64,000 nt of DNA from Castanea sativa (GCF_040712315.1 NC_134017.1:8648001-8712000); one strand, 5' to 3'. Numbered from the stretch's first letter, positions 11,601 to 22,660 are shown. The notes: generated by a model from the letters alone, not told the origin. Made by a program: numbers and translations.

Positions 11601-14600
11601 ACCTATCTACCATTCAAAGGCATGTTCTAATTAAGTTTCTAGCCTGAATTCATTTTGAAATTGCTTTATTATGTATATGGAATAATTTTGTAATTTACAA
11701 TTGGGACTTGCAGTTTGGAGGAATTCATTAACACATCCAGCATTGGTGAATTTAGGAAACGTCTTCAACTTCTTTTTGCTTTCCTTGGTCACTTTGAAAC
11801 TGGTAGATGCCTGAATATTTATTCAAGGTGAGTTGTAAATAATGTGGCTTTGTTGTCTTTCACTATTTAGATTTAAAGAAAAATCATGTAGGAGATCATC
11901 TGATTTTCCCCAATACATTTCTGTGAAAGCTAACATGTCATCTCTAAGACTCAAACACTTTGTTTCTTTTGAGGGAATGGGGGAGAAGGTGAAAAAAAAA
12001 GGACCCAATTGCCTTTTATTATTTAGAAGGAAAAAGAGGAGAAAGAAAATGTAGAGGGAAAGTTTCTGTGGGTCCCACCAATTTTTATTTATTTTTTATT
12101 TCCCCTCTAAATCCATAAAATGAATCATACCCTTGGAAATTTTTTTTAATGTGAAATTACTTTTATATTGTTATAGGTAATAATTAATTTAAAATTTAGG
12201 TGGATAAAACAGTAAAATAATCTTTTTCCCCCCCTTTCATTTTCCTTTCCTTTCCCTCACTCTTTTTTCTTCTCTACCCCCCTTCCGTGCAACCAAACAT
12301 AGGGTCATAGTGCCCATTATATGTTCTTTGTTGGCAATTATTGTTTATATATGGTATACTAATTGTTAATTGATTATGCCAGCCCTTCTGATATGGAAAA
12401 TTTGAAGATCTTGTACAATGTATTTGGATTTTATGTGCAATTCTTACCAATGTGAGTTCTTTTCTCTTGTTATATATTTAAATATTTTTTTATTAATTAA
12501 CAAAGATCTATGAACTCATTTTGGTTGGTAATAATGTGTTTTTACTCCAGCATCTTGGAGCACATAAAAGCTATTAGAAGAAATATTGAGGTAGAGCTAA
12601 AAGAACTTCTGAAACTATGTGGATGGGAGCGTTCAGAAAGCTTGCTGTCGATTAAAAACTCAAAAAGTACCCGGAATAAGCTCAGGGATCTTATAGAGAA
12701 GTACAATGTAAGTAACATGTGGTCTATTAGTTTATCACTGATGCTATGAGATGAGCTTTTGTTGGATTGGTAATAGTCAACAGTGGACTGTTCACATGAG
12801 TACCCTACAGAATTTCTATTTTATTTCATTTTTGTAGCCTTCCAACTCATTCGTGTCAAATGTGATTTCTTATTTAGTGATTAATTTGTACTCGTATTTC
12901 TCAAGACTCAAAATAATCTAGCCTCTTTTCTTGGAGATAATGGTAATGACATGCTCTGTTGTTTTTGTTTGTATAGGACCATCTGCAAAAACCTGTATTG
13001 CCTTTTCTTAACCAATACGCACTACAAAGGGGAACAAATGCTCAATTATTAAATGGTCAAAAGCTGCTTAATGAATTTTCAGAAAAAAATATAGGGATGT
13101 GCAATGCTCCTTTTGATCTGAGAGCATTCTGTGATGAAGACAGGTTATTGCTATTATACATTCCTGGCATTTTGTGTGCTTAAGTTTTTCTCCAAATACC
13201 TGATTCTTGAACTTCACCATCATTTTTTCTGGTTTAGGTTATTTTATGCTGATTGGAGAAAAAAAATAGATCATGCTTTGCAGAAGTTGCACCTTGAGAG
13301 AGTTTCTGATTTTGATACTCCTTTCTTACACTTTAAGCCTGCTGAAGGTCCCCCCCCTACCTCCCTACTTATTTCTGAGTTATATTCCTTAATATATTTT
13401 TTTCTTCCGTTAGTCTCCTACTTTGGCATTTCCAGAATTATGAATATGTACTTTGTGCAGAGGTTGGTAGTATTTTAAGGCAATGTGTGGCCTCCCAGTC
13501 TACATGCCTCTTGTACCAGGAACAATGGAAGGATGTGTGGTGCACAATTGAAAATATATATCAAACTGTAGTGCATTGTGGTGATCTATGGAAGGACACA
13601 AACAAGAGTTTGGGGAAGAGGAGGGCCTTTTCAGAGCTTCTAAAGCTGTTAGAAAGCAGTGGCATGTCTAGGCACAAGTCTATATATATGGAGGTAATCA
13701 AAATTGGATGCTGGGATATTAGTTGTTGTAATCTATAGCTCAGATTGTTTGTGCATTATTATAAAGGCTAAATGTTGGTTTTCTTTTTCATGACTGGCAC
13801 TTTGTAGGGCCAACACAAATCTTGGTGGTTCCTTGAGCCATCATATGATGTACAGCATCTGCTCCTGACACAAAGTAGACTGGCTCCTGGAGCTTTGGAT
13901 GTTGCTGCTGCCAGCAAATTTCAAAGTTTTCCCCATGAGACCTTGGTTGCTGAATGGAAAACCGCCAATGAGTACTACTTTAAGAGCATAGCATCAGTGC
14001 TACTTCTGCAACAGATTTGCCTAAACTCCCATAAGGATATTACTCGTGAACAGGTAGATCTCTAACTAAATATCAACTGAAAAGACATTTTTAGTTTGAT
14101 TTAGTTTAATCAACTGATTTCTCATGCTTTATGTTCAATTTCCATATTAGGTAGTGTTGCCAACTTGATACAATTCCATTTTTCTTTGTGATATCTTGCT
14201 TGACATGGGAAACCTGATTAATTTAACTATGGGTGAATGCTAGACTTTAATGAGTTTGTACATCTAAAAATCACTATTATTGTCTCTCTGGTCAGGCCTT
14301 GCTTGCCTGTCCAGTTTCTACACAATTATTTAAGAAACAGTTAGTTCCAAGAGTATCTATAATCGTCCTGTGTTGATTTCTTGTTTTTTTTTGTAGGTTG
14401 ATAGGTCGGGTGCTTTTCTCAACCAGCTCATTGAGATACAGCAGAAGCAGCAGGTTGCTGTCAATGATTTTGCTAAGCAATTGAAGCGCTTGAGGGAATC
14501 TGTATCTACATTGGAAAATCTCTATCCAAATTCTCCAACCACTGATATTGAAACTGTTAGTGTGTGCCATATCAAAAATAAACATGGCACCTTGAAATGC

Positions 14601-17600
14601 CTGTGGCAGCAGAAGGTAAATTTTCAGTCTGGAATGTGGCTTGGCAAGTTTGTTATAATTTTTTCTGATATTTTGTTTCGCCTTTCTCTTAAGCTTAAGA
14701 TATGAGAATTTTTCTTTGCAGGAACTCTTTGATGGTTTGTGTGCCATGCTGAATGAAGCGTCTCTGGTGCTAAGAACATTTGAAGATACCCATTTAAACA
14801 CTTGTCATGGTGTCAAAGCTGCAGCAAATAGGGTTCTTGCTTTCATTGGAAATTTTGTTCCTGATTTTCAGAAATCTAAGGTGCAATATTATTGTTCCTC
14901 ATTGTGTTTTTCTTTGAAGACAGTATTTCTTGGACAATATTGATGATAATTCTGTAACAGGAAGCATTGGATTATTACCTTCTTGGCCAAAACAGATCTA
15001 CAGCAACACTAGCTGGTACCTCACACTGTTATGTTATTACAAAACAAATGGAACAGTTGGTGTCTCAAAACTTCCAGGCCATAAATAAGTTTGAGGAGCA
15101 TCTCTTAGCTTTCAAAAAGCAAGATGTGGATTCAAGCTCAGTTATAGAAGTTTTGTTCAGTCATTTTGAAGTGGTGTTTAGAAAGGTATCTTTTCTTGTT
15201 TTGTTTTTCCTCCTTTCTATTCGTCTTCTTCTATGCTTCTTTTGTTGCTTGAGCTCTGAGCGGAAATGTAACTAGATTGTGAACCTGCTGTCTGAAATAG
15301 AACTTATAAATGTTACTTGAAATTTTTTGCAGGGAGAATTGATGGAGGAAGAGTATAATTCCATGCCGTCAATCAATGAACATACTGAGGGCAATAGTTC
15401 TGGGTTTGTTGAAGCCCTTAACAGTACTTTTGAACATATCACTGATGCATTGCAGAGATTAGGCTCATCAAGTTCTGGACAAAACCTTCCAGAAGAGTCA
15501 GTGGGGAATATTACCTCTTGGGAATTTCTGTTTGACTCATTTGTAGTGGATTTAAGATTGGATCTATTATGTGATAAGCTTCTCAAAACTATGTTCTATG
15601 CTGTAAGTTACTTGCTGCATGTTTTGATTATTGTCAGGTCTTTCCCATTTGTAGATATATCTAATCTGGTTAATCATCTGATTGGCTGTGCTCAGGAAAA
15701 ACTCCTGAATCATTCTAGCATTGATATTAGCAGTAATTCCCAAATTGGAGCACAATTTAAGCATCTACATGTCTCTTTGAACATAATTTTGAACTTTGGC
15801 GATGCACTCCTGCAAGATCTTTTAGCTATGTATAGAACGGTAAGTTTGTTGCCTCTTTGCTCAAAACTTGGCATTTCTTCTTTTAATTTTGTGTGAAGAA
15901 ATTTTTTTCTTCAAGTGTCATATTTGCCAATTTTTCTGTGCATGTGAAAAACAATAGTACTCGTTTTCTATTGTAAATGAAGATTCAAACAATAGGATGA
16001 CTCCTTTTTTTGGTTCGAATTTTACCTGTGCTATTTTAATTATCTGAATTATTCATGGAAGCAAACTTCAAATTTATGAAATACAAAAACTAAAATCTGT
16101 ATTTATCCTTGCAGGTTTCTATGGTGACCCATGTGCTTGCAAGTGTTTTTGCTTCTTTATTTTCAAAAGGATTTGGCATCTCTGCTGAAGATCAGGTGGA
16201 TGATGGTACTCGTGATAGATCTGAAGATGCAAATGGAACTGGTATGGGAGAAGGTGCTGGAATGAATGATGTCAGTGATCAGATAACCGATGAAGATCAG
16301 CTGATTGGGGCATTGGATAAGGTACCGCATTGAAAGACATTTGAGTTTGCATAACTTGGTATTAATGCCTTTTTCTTTCTATTTCATTAATGCTTCGACT
16401 GTCTCATTATTTTCCATTAAATGTTTCTACAGCCAAGTGAAGAGCAAGATGCCTCAAATGAAGTCCCGAATAAGAATGAGAAGGGGATTGAGATGGAACA
16501 GGATTTTGCAGCCGATGCACAGAGCGTTAGTGAGGACTCTGCAGAAGATAACAATGATGATGGTAGTGAGGATGAACAGTTAGAGTCTGCAATGGGGGAA
16601 ACCGGTGCTAACAGTGAAGCAGTTGATGAGAAACTTTGGGATAAGGATGAAGATGAACCACCCAGTAATTTAAATGAGAAGTATGAATCAGGGTCTTCTG
16701 TTAGGGATAGAGATACAAGCTCTAGGGAGCTTAGGGCCAAGGAAGATAGTGCTGCTACTACTGATGAACCTGGGGAGCTTAATGCTGATGAACCTGGAGA
16801 GCTTAATTCTGATGAACTTGACAAACAAGATGATGAGATTGGAAGTGAGGACAATCTTGCTGACAGAGAGAACATAGAAGACATGAAACTGGACAAAGAA
16901 GAAGCATTTGCTGATCCCACAGGGTTAAACCCTGAGGAGTCAAATCAGTGTTCTGATGAAGATATGGACACAGATGAAAAGGAGGTTGCAGATTCTGTGG
17001 AGGGCGCAGATCCTGTGGAGAATGAGGAGTCTGATGAGAAGGGAAACCATGAGGAAGAAAATACAAATGCAACAGATGAAACAATGGGAGAGGCAGAGGC
17101 AGAACAAGTGGGTGGAAGTCCTGAAAGGGATGATCCTGGTAGAGATCATGAAGAGAATGTTGAGAAGAATTTAACCAAACCAAGTAATGATATGTTTAAG
17201 CCAGGAATTTCTGATCTTATTTCTAATCATGTGCCCAATGCAGAATCTGCAACACAACCAAAAGGTGACTCTCAGGCACCAGATTCAAGAAATATAGCAC
17301 CACAATCAAACTGGTCTAGCAGCAATGATGCTCAAAATGACTTTGCTCCTTTAAAGGGCTTACCTTCCACTAATACTACTGAAATGGATATTGAGGTGGC
17401 TGACTCATCAAATAGTGGGAGATTGACTGACGATCAACCAAAAAGTCAGTTCCCTCAACATGAACCTTCATCTACTCAAAAAACCCAAACTAATCCTTAC
17501 CGGAATGTTGGGGATGCACTTGAAGAGTGGAAAGAAAGAGTCAAAGTGTCTGTTGATCTTCAGGCAGACAATACAGAGTCACAAGGTGAGATCGAGGATG

Positions 17601-18916
17601 CAAATGAAGATGAATATGGATTTGTGTCCGAATTTGAGAAAGGGACAGCACAGGCCTTGGGACCTGCAACATCTGAGCAGGTTGACAGAAATCTCAATGG
17701 AAATAAGCCGGATGAAGATAGTCTTACGGTGCATAGGGATGACCTTACTGATATGGAGATTGAGAAGCAAAATTCTGAAGCACCCCCTCTCAAGAGCTCT
17801 GCCTCAATCCACAGAAGTAAGATTGAAGAGCATATGCAGCTCACAGATTTGGAGAAGTCACCTAATGAGGGATCTGAAGAGGTTCAAAGTCTTGATGATG
17901 ATAATCCTGGAAGCCTTTCAGAGAGTTTGGTCTCTGTCAAGAAGTCTTACTTGAGTGAAGGCATACATCAATTCAGCAAACTTTCTGTTGATGATGAGCT
18001 GGGAAAGGCCCAAGATCCTGAGGAAGTTTCCAATGATGTGAACAATAATGCTACTGCTCTTTGGAGAAGATATGAACTACAGACGACAAGGTTATCCCAG
18101 GAATTGGCGGAACAATTGCGGCTTGTGTTAGAGCCCACTCTTGCCAGCAAGCTCCAAGGGGATTATAAAACTGGTAAGCGTATTAACATGAAGAAGGTAA
18201 TTCCATACATTGCAAGTCATTACAGGAAAGATAAGATATGGCTGAGGCGGACCCGACCTAACAAACGTGATTATCAAGTTGTTATTGCTGTGGATGATTC
18301 CCGTAGTATGTCTGAGAGTTGCTGTGGTGATGTTGCCATTGAGGCTCTAGTAACTGTTTGTCGTGCCATGTCTCAACTGGAAATGGGAAACTTGGCTGTT
18401 ACAAGCTTTGGAAAGAAGGGGAACATTAGGTTACTGCACGATTTTGATCAGTCGTTTACTGGAGAGGCTGGGATCAAGATGATCTCCAGCTTGACATTCA
18501 AACAAGAGAATACCATTGCGGATGAACCAGTGGTTGATCTGTTGACGTATTTGAACAACATGTTGGATGTAACTGTGGCAAAGGCACGACTTCCATCTGG
18601 ACAGAACCCATTACAACAGCTTGTCTTGATCATTGCAGATGGTCGGTTCCATGAGAAGGAAAACTTGAAGCGCTGTGTTAGAGATGCATTGAGTCGGAAG
18701 CGTATGGTTGCATTTCTCCTTCTGGATAGTCCGCAAGAGTCGATCATGGACCTCATGGAAGCATCCTTTGAGGGTGGAAGCATTAAATTTTCAAAGTATA
18801 TGGATTCCTTTCCCTTCCCATATTACATTGTGCTAAGGAACATTGAAGCACTTCCTAGAACCCTTTCTGACTTACTGAGACAGTGGTTTGAGCTTATGCA
18901 GTATTGGAGGGAATAA
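1..18916 (+). CDS. MDN1: Midasin (MDN1), 3' half of the gene, 39 exons, start lies upstream of the window
   Basis: Midasin is the dynein-like AAA ATPase that removes assembly factors from pre-60S ribosomes in nucleolus and nucleoplasm. Exons: <1-784, 895-1096, 1240-1308, 2393-2481, 2561-2812, 3710-3845, 3924-4009, 4132-4217, 4518-4659, 4745-4834, 6063-6186, 6573-6727, 7220-7333, 7743-7913, 8045-8224, 8308-8493, 8674-8775, 8862-9086, 9192-9308, 9821-9902, 9996-10123, 10211-10375, 10743-10818, 10902-11014, 11540-11619, 11714-11827, 12383-12451, 12551-12707, 12977-13143, 13238-13347, 13461-13693, 13808-14053, 14397-14615, 14722-14880, 14961-15185, 15333-15602, 15696-15839, 16115-16321, 16433-18916. 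All phases join and the sum is 8,757 nt (2,918 residues plus stop) with no internal stop. The family is about 5,000-5,400 residues, so the six AAA modules lie upstream and this part holds linker, acidic region and MIDAS domain. The exon set is my reading by eye; single small boundaries (1240, 6063) could shift by 3 nt. Confidence 0.93.
922..1059 (+). repeat. 45-nt in-frame duplication inside MDN1 exon 2
   Basis: Positions 922-966 and 1015-1059 agree at 42 of 45 bases and are both read in the MDN1 frame. They give ANLFHKEHQLSLLCE and ANLFHKQHQLSVLCE. The copies are 93 nt apart and enclose a conserved-looking segment with WIHGGHP. Confidence 0.85.
1309..2392 (+). other. MDN1 intron 3, 1084 nt, no gene seen
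   Basis: AT-rich intron between 1308 and 2393. The short open frames within it have no coding character that I recognise and fall between two clear MDN1 exons. I see no transposon ends in it. Confidence 0.7.
3297..3574 (+). mobile_element. TRIM retrotransposon (terminal-repeat retrotransposon in miniature) in MDN1 intron 5
   Basis: Two direct repeats, 3297-3375 and 3497-3574, start TGTT and share the central block CTTAAGCTTTTGG. Directly after the first repeat is TGGTATCTGAGC (3376-3387), one base off the primer-binding site complementary to initiator tRNA-Met. Directly before the second repeat is a purine run, GAGGGGGAA (3488-3496). The flanks CATTT and CTTTT agree at 4 of 5 bases, as expected for an aged 5-bp target duplication. 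The internal part is only ~120 bp and codes for nothing. A further inverted piece of the repeat seems to lie at 3210-3250. Confidence 0.8.
5230..5405 (+). mobile_element. Relic of an RTE-type LINE reverse transcriptase C-terminus in MDN1 intron 10
   Basis: Translation from about 5236 gives RPKITLVEVIK, then a stop, then DRVEWRQRRH and, after another shift, ADPKILEL. This order (RPK-x-TW-x-EVIK, DR-x-EWR, ADP) is typical of the C-terminal end of plant RTE-clade LINE polyproteins. The piece is about 170 bp and has stops and shifts. It is in the same orientation as the host gene. Confidence 0.65.
5606..5646. repeat. (CA)16 microsatellite followed by (TA)n
   Basis: An uninterrupted CA run at 5606-5637 passes into TA repeats up to about 5646, inside MDN1 intron 10. 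It is likely to be length-variable between alleles. Confidence 0.95.
6264..6451. mobile_element. 188-bp MITE with long inverted repeats in MDN1 intron 11
   Basis: The ends form an imperfect inverted repeat of about 58 bp: 6264-6322 against the reverse complement of 6394-6451, sharing CATTTGTTA and CATTTTAG blocks. The element is flanked on both sides by TATTTATA (6256-6263 and 6452-6459), a perfect 8-bp target duplication. Eight bases suggest hAT-type mobilisation. The Mutator group is less likely, as it usually leaves 9-11. No coding sequence is present. Confidence 0.85.
7479..7600 (-). mobile_element. Probable LINE 3' tail, reversed, in MDN1 intron 13
   Basis: Read on the minus strand, the segment ends in a stretch that contains TTATTACTTATCAAAAA, a common 3' terminus of plant L1-like LINEs. 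It is preceded by CTTGTATACTCCCTG. No reverse-transcriptase frame is present, so only the tail was inserted or survived. The family is assigned from memory of plant repeats. Confidence 0.45.
9309..9820 (+). other. MDN1 intron 19, 512 nt, with A-rich tract
   Basis: Intron between exons ending at 9308 and starting at 9821. It holds an A run at 9478-9496, possibly the tail of an old retroposon. I see no gene or clear element ends. Confidence 0.6.
11828..12382 (+). other. MDN1 intron 26, 555 nt, possible degraded MITE
   Basis: The right half (about 12200-12305) is pyrimidine-rich and ends with GCAACCAAACATAGGG, a motif often seen at ends of plant MITEs that read GTTTGGTTGC on the other strand. 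A matching left end is not convincing: only a purine-rich stretch near 11960-12050 resembles it. I therefore do not call an element. Confidence 0.35.
16433..18916 (+). other. MDN1: MDN1 terminal exon: acidic D/E-rich domain plus C-terminal MIDAS (VWA-like) domain
   Basis: This exon encodes 827 residues. The first ~550 are rich in Asp, Glu, Ser and Asn, with a 24-bp tandem repeat near 16760-16818 that gives DEPGELN twice and a partial third copy. The MIDAS domain starts near 18270. The metal-binding D-x-S-x-S is seen as DDSRSMS near 18292-18312, followed by TSFG near 18400 and IADG near 18634. In midasin this domain binds the ubiquitin-like domains of Rsa4 and Ytm1 (known from yeast). The protein ends in QYWRE before TAA at 18914-18916. 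Confidence 0.95.
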
Positions 18917-19125
18917 ATTTGTTGGATTGAAGAGTTCAGAGTGACACAATTGACTTGTAAATGTGCAAAGTTTGACGGGCACTAGGTGCGGTATAATGTA
19001 GTGTTCAAAACCAGGAAAAAATTAATGTTATAATTTTAGATGGCCTGTACCTGTACAGTATCTCAAATGCTGCTTAACAAAATTATGTTATCAATAATAA
19101 AGGTTATTTATTGTGTCAAATTTCT
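18917..19125 (+). terminator. MDN1 3' UTR with polyadenylation signal
   Basis: The sequence after the stop contains AATAAA at 19096-19101, preceded by T-rich and TGTA-containing stretches of the kind seen in plant far-upstream elements. The exact cleavage site cannot be read from sequence alone. The same UTR, including the signal, is copied at 58507-58710. Confidence 0.6.
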
Positions 19126-19588
19126 TGGCTATTTTCTTTGTTTTGGAGCCGGTCTTTTTTGGTAATATTGTTGGACTTGTAATGTCATTTACATTGTTAT
19201 ATTTTTTTGGTGATTTCGTCAAAGGGTGGACTGGAGGCTACTATGGAAGGAATCCTTTTGAGTTTGGACCCAATATAATATTCACCTCCACCGAATTCTA
19301 AGTTAAATTTTTGACACAGCAATGGGAGGAACATTAACATGGCTATAATATGGACTAGTATACACCATGGTTCCTATTCATGCGAGTGCTCTTAATTAAA
19401 CTCTTAAACTTATGAGAGTGCTCTTAATTAAACTTACGTGCTGCAATTTCACTTTGGGTTGTACTAATAAAGTCGTTGTATCTTTAACTATTGAAGCTTA
19501 TTTCGCACGAAAAGGATATAGGCGGCTAACAAGCCTTCTTAGAGACACAAACATTGAGAAATAATAGGGTTTGGTGTTTTTGCACTTG

Positions 19589-19593
<5 letters not shown>

Positions 19594-19620
<27 letters not shown>
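19594..19620. repeat. (AT)n microsatellite
   Basis: Simple AT repeat just upstream of the solo LTR. A shorter AT run is found at the matching place in the second copy of the block (about 59148-59160). Confidence 0.9.
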
Positions 19621-19624
<4 letters not shown>

Positions 19625-19642
19625 TATTTGAGGTATGGGCTT

Positions 19643-20702
19643 TGTAAAGTTGTGATTTATAACCATTTTGTGTTGGTTTTAATTCCATGCCAAATTTGAT
19701 TGTAATTTTATTCAATCATTTTTCTTTGTATTTATGTGGGGTTTTTAATTGTAAGGGATGTGTGTGACAGAGTATGAAGACTCAAGCTTAAAGTGAAGAT
19801 CAAGTGGATTTTGCGAGAATCTCGCGAGAAGTTATCCCGAGAAGTAGCCACGTGTAAAGCATACGACTGGAATACGAAGAGTCATGACAGTTTGGAGTTT
19901 TCATGAATGTCTCGCGGGTAAGGTTTTCTCGCAAAATACTTGCGAAACATTCTGTTTGGCTATTTTGTCATTTTTGCTTTACTAAGTCTTTACTTACACT
20001 ATATATACCATTATTATCCACTTATTGTGTAGAGTGTTTTTCAGAAAGAAAACCCTAGAATATACACTTGAGAGTTAGAGATTGTTTTATCCACAATCAT
20101 CTACACATTTCCTTGTGATTTTCCTCTACTCCTACCTCTACATATCCAAATCCTTGAGAGGTTGATAGCCTAAACACTAACCACACTCAATCTGAGTGTA
20201 AAGTGAGGTTTTGGTGCTGCTGGGAAGTATTGGAAGGAGCCATCCACTTGGTAGATGCAATCGGGCTGAATTGCGGGATTCGAGAAAACTAGAGAAGATA
20301 AGATTCTAAGAAGCCAGTTGATAGCAGGAGCTTGGAGGGCTCAAGTACATTGGGTAGACTAGGCTTGGAGGGTCTTTGTTATTCGTGTACTCCAACTTAT
20401 TCTGTAGTGGGTCGATTTACCACTTGGAAGGCGGTGAAGAGGTTCTTTGCTGAGTTCTTCGGTTTCCTCTTCGATAGCACATCGCTGTGTTATCTTGTGT
20501 TTGCATCTCTCTGCCCTACTCTTTAAGCTTATCTTTTATTGTTGTTATTGCATGAATATAGCTTAGGGTAGTTGTATCGGTTGTTTACGCTCATTTACTC
20601 TTATTCTGCACTTAACTTAAGTTAAAATAAAAGTAATCTAGCCGTAATTTTTATTTGGGGGTCTAAACAAGCTCTTGTGTTTCACACAAATCCGAGCTTT
20701 CA
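19643..20702. mobile_element. Solo LTR, 1060 bp
   Basis: The segment starts TGTAAAGTTG and ends GAGCTTTCA (TG...CA ends). It is flanked by GGCTT and GATTT, a degraded 5-bp target duplication (3 of 5). It is missing from the duplicated block at 59164-59180, which reads straight across the site. No internal region, primer site or pol fragment lies next to it, so it is a solo LTR left by LTR-LTR recombination. Size and style suggest a Copia family of the SIRE/Maximus type; that family name is inference. The stretch carries short open frames but no recognisable protein. Confidence 0.8.
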
Positions 20703-21195
20703 GATTTGAATACCACTTACCAAAAAGGAAAAAAAAAAAAAGAAGTTAATTAATTTTTTGATATGTTGATAATTATGAAGTTTATGTTGATACAGTGATC
20801 CCAACATTTTGAAATAAGGACAAAATTTAATTTAAATTAATTTATATTTTCCCACCATATATGAATTTACTATGACATTTTTTTACATATTGAGATATAT
20901 GAATTTACAATGGTGCACGGTAGTATATGACAATTCTTTAACATACAAGCAATTGAGGAAATTTTGTACCGAGTCCATTAGCGAAATTTTCTATTATCAT
21001 AGGAAAATTTGTGGGCTATAAAATATAATTGCGTGCTATTGGAAATGAATAATTTTTATTTGAGTTAATTTGATTAATTTTATGATTTAGATTAAAGATT
21101 ATAAATGTAAAGATGTGTCTTATATAATTTAAAATCTAAAATGATGCGAATCATGAACATTTTGTATAATATTAGATTTAAGAAATAAAAACTTA

Positions 21196-21885
21196 ATCCT
21201 AAAATGAAATGCCTTCATTAGAGTGAACTGTGGTGTCCACAATCATTGGAGGTTGAATGACTTTTAAATTTGATCGGATTATTTGCCTACATAGTACATA
21301 TAATATAGGAGAGACTTGATCCCAAATTCCCATGATGTTCAGTCTCATTTTAAAGAGTGAGAAGTTTTTTTTATTTTTTTATTTTGAGATAAAAAGAGTG
21401 AGAAGTTAATAGCCATTTTCCAATTTAACTTTCAGATATTATTTTATTGACTGCCTCAAATTAAACCTAGCCATGTAACAAGAAAAACTCTCCTGAAAAA
21501 GATTAACAAATAAAGAATCCATCAAGTCTTTCCCATGTTTAGGGCAAAGAAACCATGTAATATTATCAATCTTAAAACTCGTGGTCCAACCTCCACTGGT
21601 TGTCAACACCACTGGTTTATTAAAGCCAGCAAAAGGAAAAGAAAAGAAATTCCTTGCGGTATGAGTATTAGCAATGTATTACAATATTGGTCTATAAACT
21701 TGAACAAAGTTTTCTTTCAAACTAGTTTGAAGGAATCTCTTTAATTCATTACATAATGACTGATAAAACCATTTAAACAAGTCACATATTTAATTAAAAT
21801 AGAAAATATTTATTAAAATAGTATTTTTTTTGTTGATTGACCCATACATGGATAAAAGAATTTTCCTTTAAACTAATATGGACCA
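21196..21885. other. AT-rich intergenic stretch, no gene seen
   Basis: No coding pattern is evident. The part around 21220-21710 resembles 23880-24960 plus 26495-26530 in short blocks (for example GCAATGTATTACAATATTGG against GCAATAGATTATAATATTGA), which points to an old local duplication. Confidence 0.5.
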
Positions 21886-22657
21886 TGTAGGGGTAAAATA
21901 GATAATATATATATATTTGGGCCTAATTTGGTGGTGTAAGTCTATCCAAGCAGAGTCTTTGAGGCCCACAGGCCAGTTCACACTACGAGGGGTGGAGGAG
22001 TTGTCCGAGGAGTGTTCCCTCGGACGGGTCCAGTAAATGTCATGGGCCATGCCAAGGGGTTTGGAGACAGAATTCCGAAAGATCTGTTGGGTAAAGGCGT
22101 GATCCATGCAATGGTTAGAAGGACGAATGTATGAGAAATATCAGAGGAGAAAAAGCTGTTACCACCGCATTAAAGACCCTGCACCTACTTCTCGGCCGCA
22201 TTAATGGAGGAATGACCTCTAAACAGTGAGGTTCAGTCTTCCAGTTGGTATTGGAAGGTTTCAAGAAGGTGCTGGATGTGACAAGTATCTAGTTAGGAGA
22301 TTTGTGATACACGTGGAAGAAAGAAAGAAGAAGAGGATAGGTACAAGAGAAGAAGAGAGATATAAAAGGGGGATGATGGTAGAAGAATGGGGGAGGGGAT
22401 ACTTAAATGGTAGTTGCGATATTGTTCTAAAAAGAAAGAAAGGCAATATATGTGGTCCTCGGCTTACGTCCGAGGAGAGTTTCTTTGCTATTTTCATCCA
22501 TTGAACACACGGATAACGGCAATCTAGCCTGATTTCTCTCTTTATCCAATATCCATAGTCTATGTTTTAAGCCCACACTCTACAAATCTTATTGTATAAG
22601 GTTCTTTGGGTCTGAATCCGTCCAGTGATTGGACTAGGTACAAATTGTGCACTTACA
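21886..22657 (+). mobile_element. Solo LTR, 772 bp, with TATA box
   Basis: The segment runs from TGTAGGGGTAAAATAG to GTGCACTTACA and is flanked by GACCA and GAGCA (4 of 5 bases alike), as expected for an old target duplication. A TATA box, TATAAAAGGG, lies at 22361-22370, placing U3 to the left and giving a plus orientation. The body holds paired motifs of the type CCTCGGAC and GTCCGAGGA. No internal retrotransposon sequence adjoins it. The superfamily cannot be decided from the LTR alone. Confidence 0.7.
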
Positions 22658-22660
22658 GAG

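Larger units (their letters stand above)
18473..21195 (+). repeat. Segmental duplication, copy 1 (partner 58059-59656)
   Basis: The last ~444 bp of the MDN1 CDS, its 3' UTR and the downstream flank up to 21195 recur in the same orientation at 58059-59656. Copy 1 additionally holds the 1060-bp solo LTR 19643-20702 and several short stretches missing from copy 2. Similarity stops on the right at ACTTA, where copy 2 is interrupted by a Harbinger element. Confidence 0.9.

Noticed and set aside
14292..14801. 169-codon minus-strand frame across MDN1 exons 33-34
   Set aside because: It runs through clear MDN1 exons and their intron on the opposite strand and shows no known family.
16417..16920. 167-codon serine/leucine-rich frame on the minus strand
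   Set aside because: It is the complement of the acidic, GAT/GAG-rich MDN1 terminal exon; such mirrored Ser/Leu-rich frames are composition shadows.
16803..17183. 126-codon His/Pro/Leu-rich frame on the minus strand
   Set aside because: Also a mirror image of the acidic repeat-rich MDN1 exon, without family resemblance.
17460..17954. 164-codon plus-strand frame overlapping the MDN1 terminal exon
   Set aside because: It is out of frame with MDN1 and has no recognisable domain. MDN1 covers the same bases.
22226..22504. 92-codon basic open frame (RKKKR-rich) within the LTR 21886-22657
   Set aside because: Purine-rich (GAAGAAG) LTR sequence with no homologous protein that I recognise.
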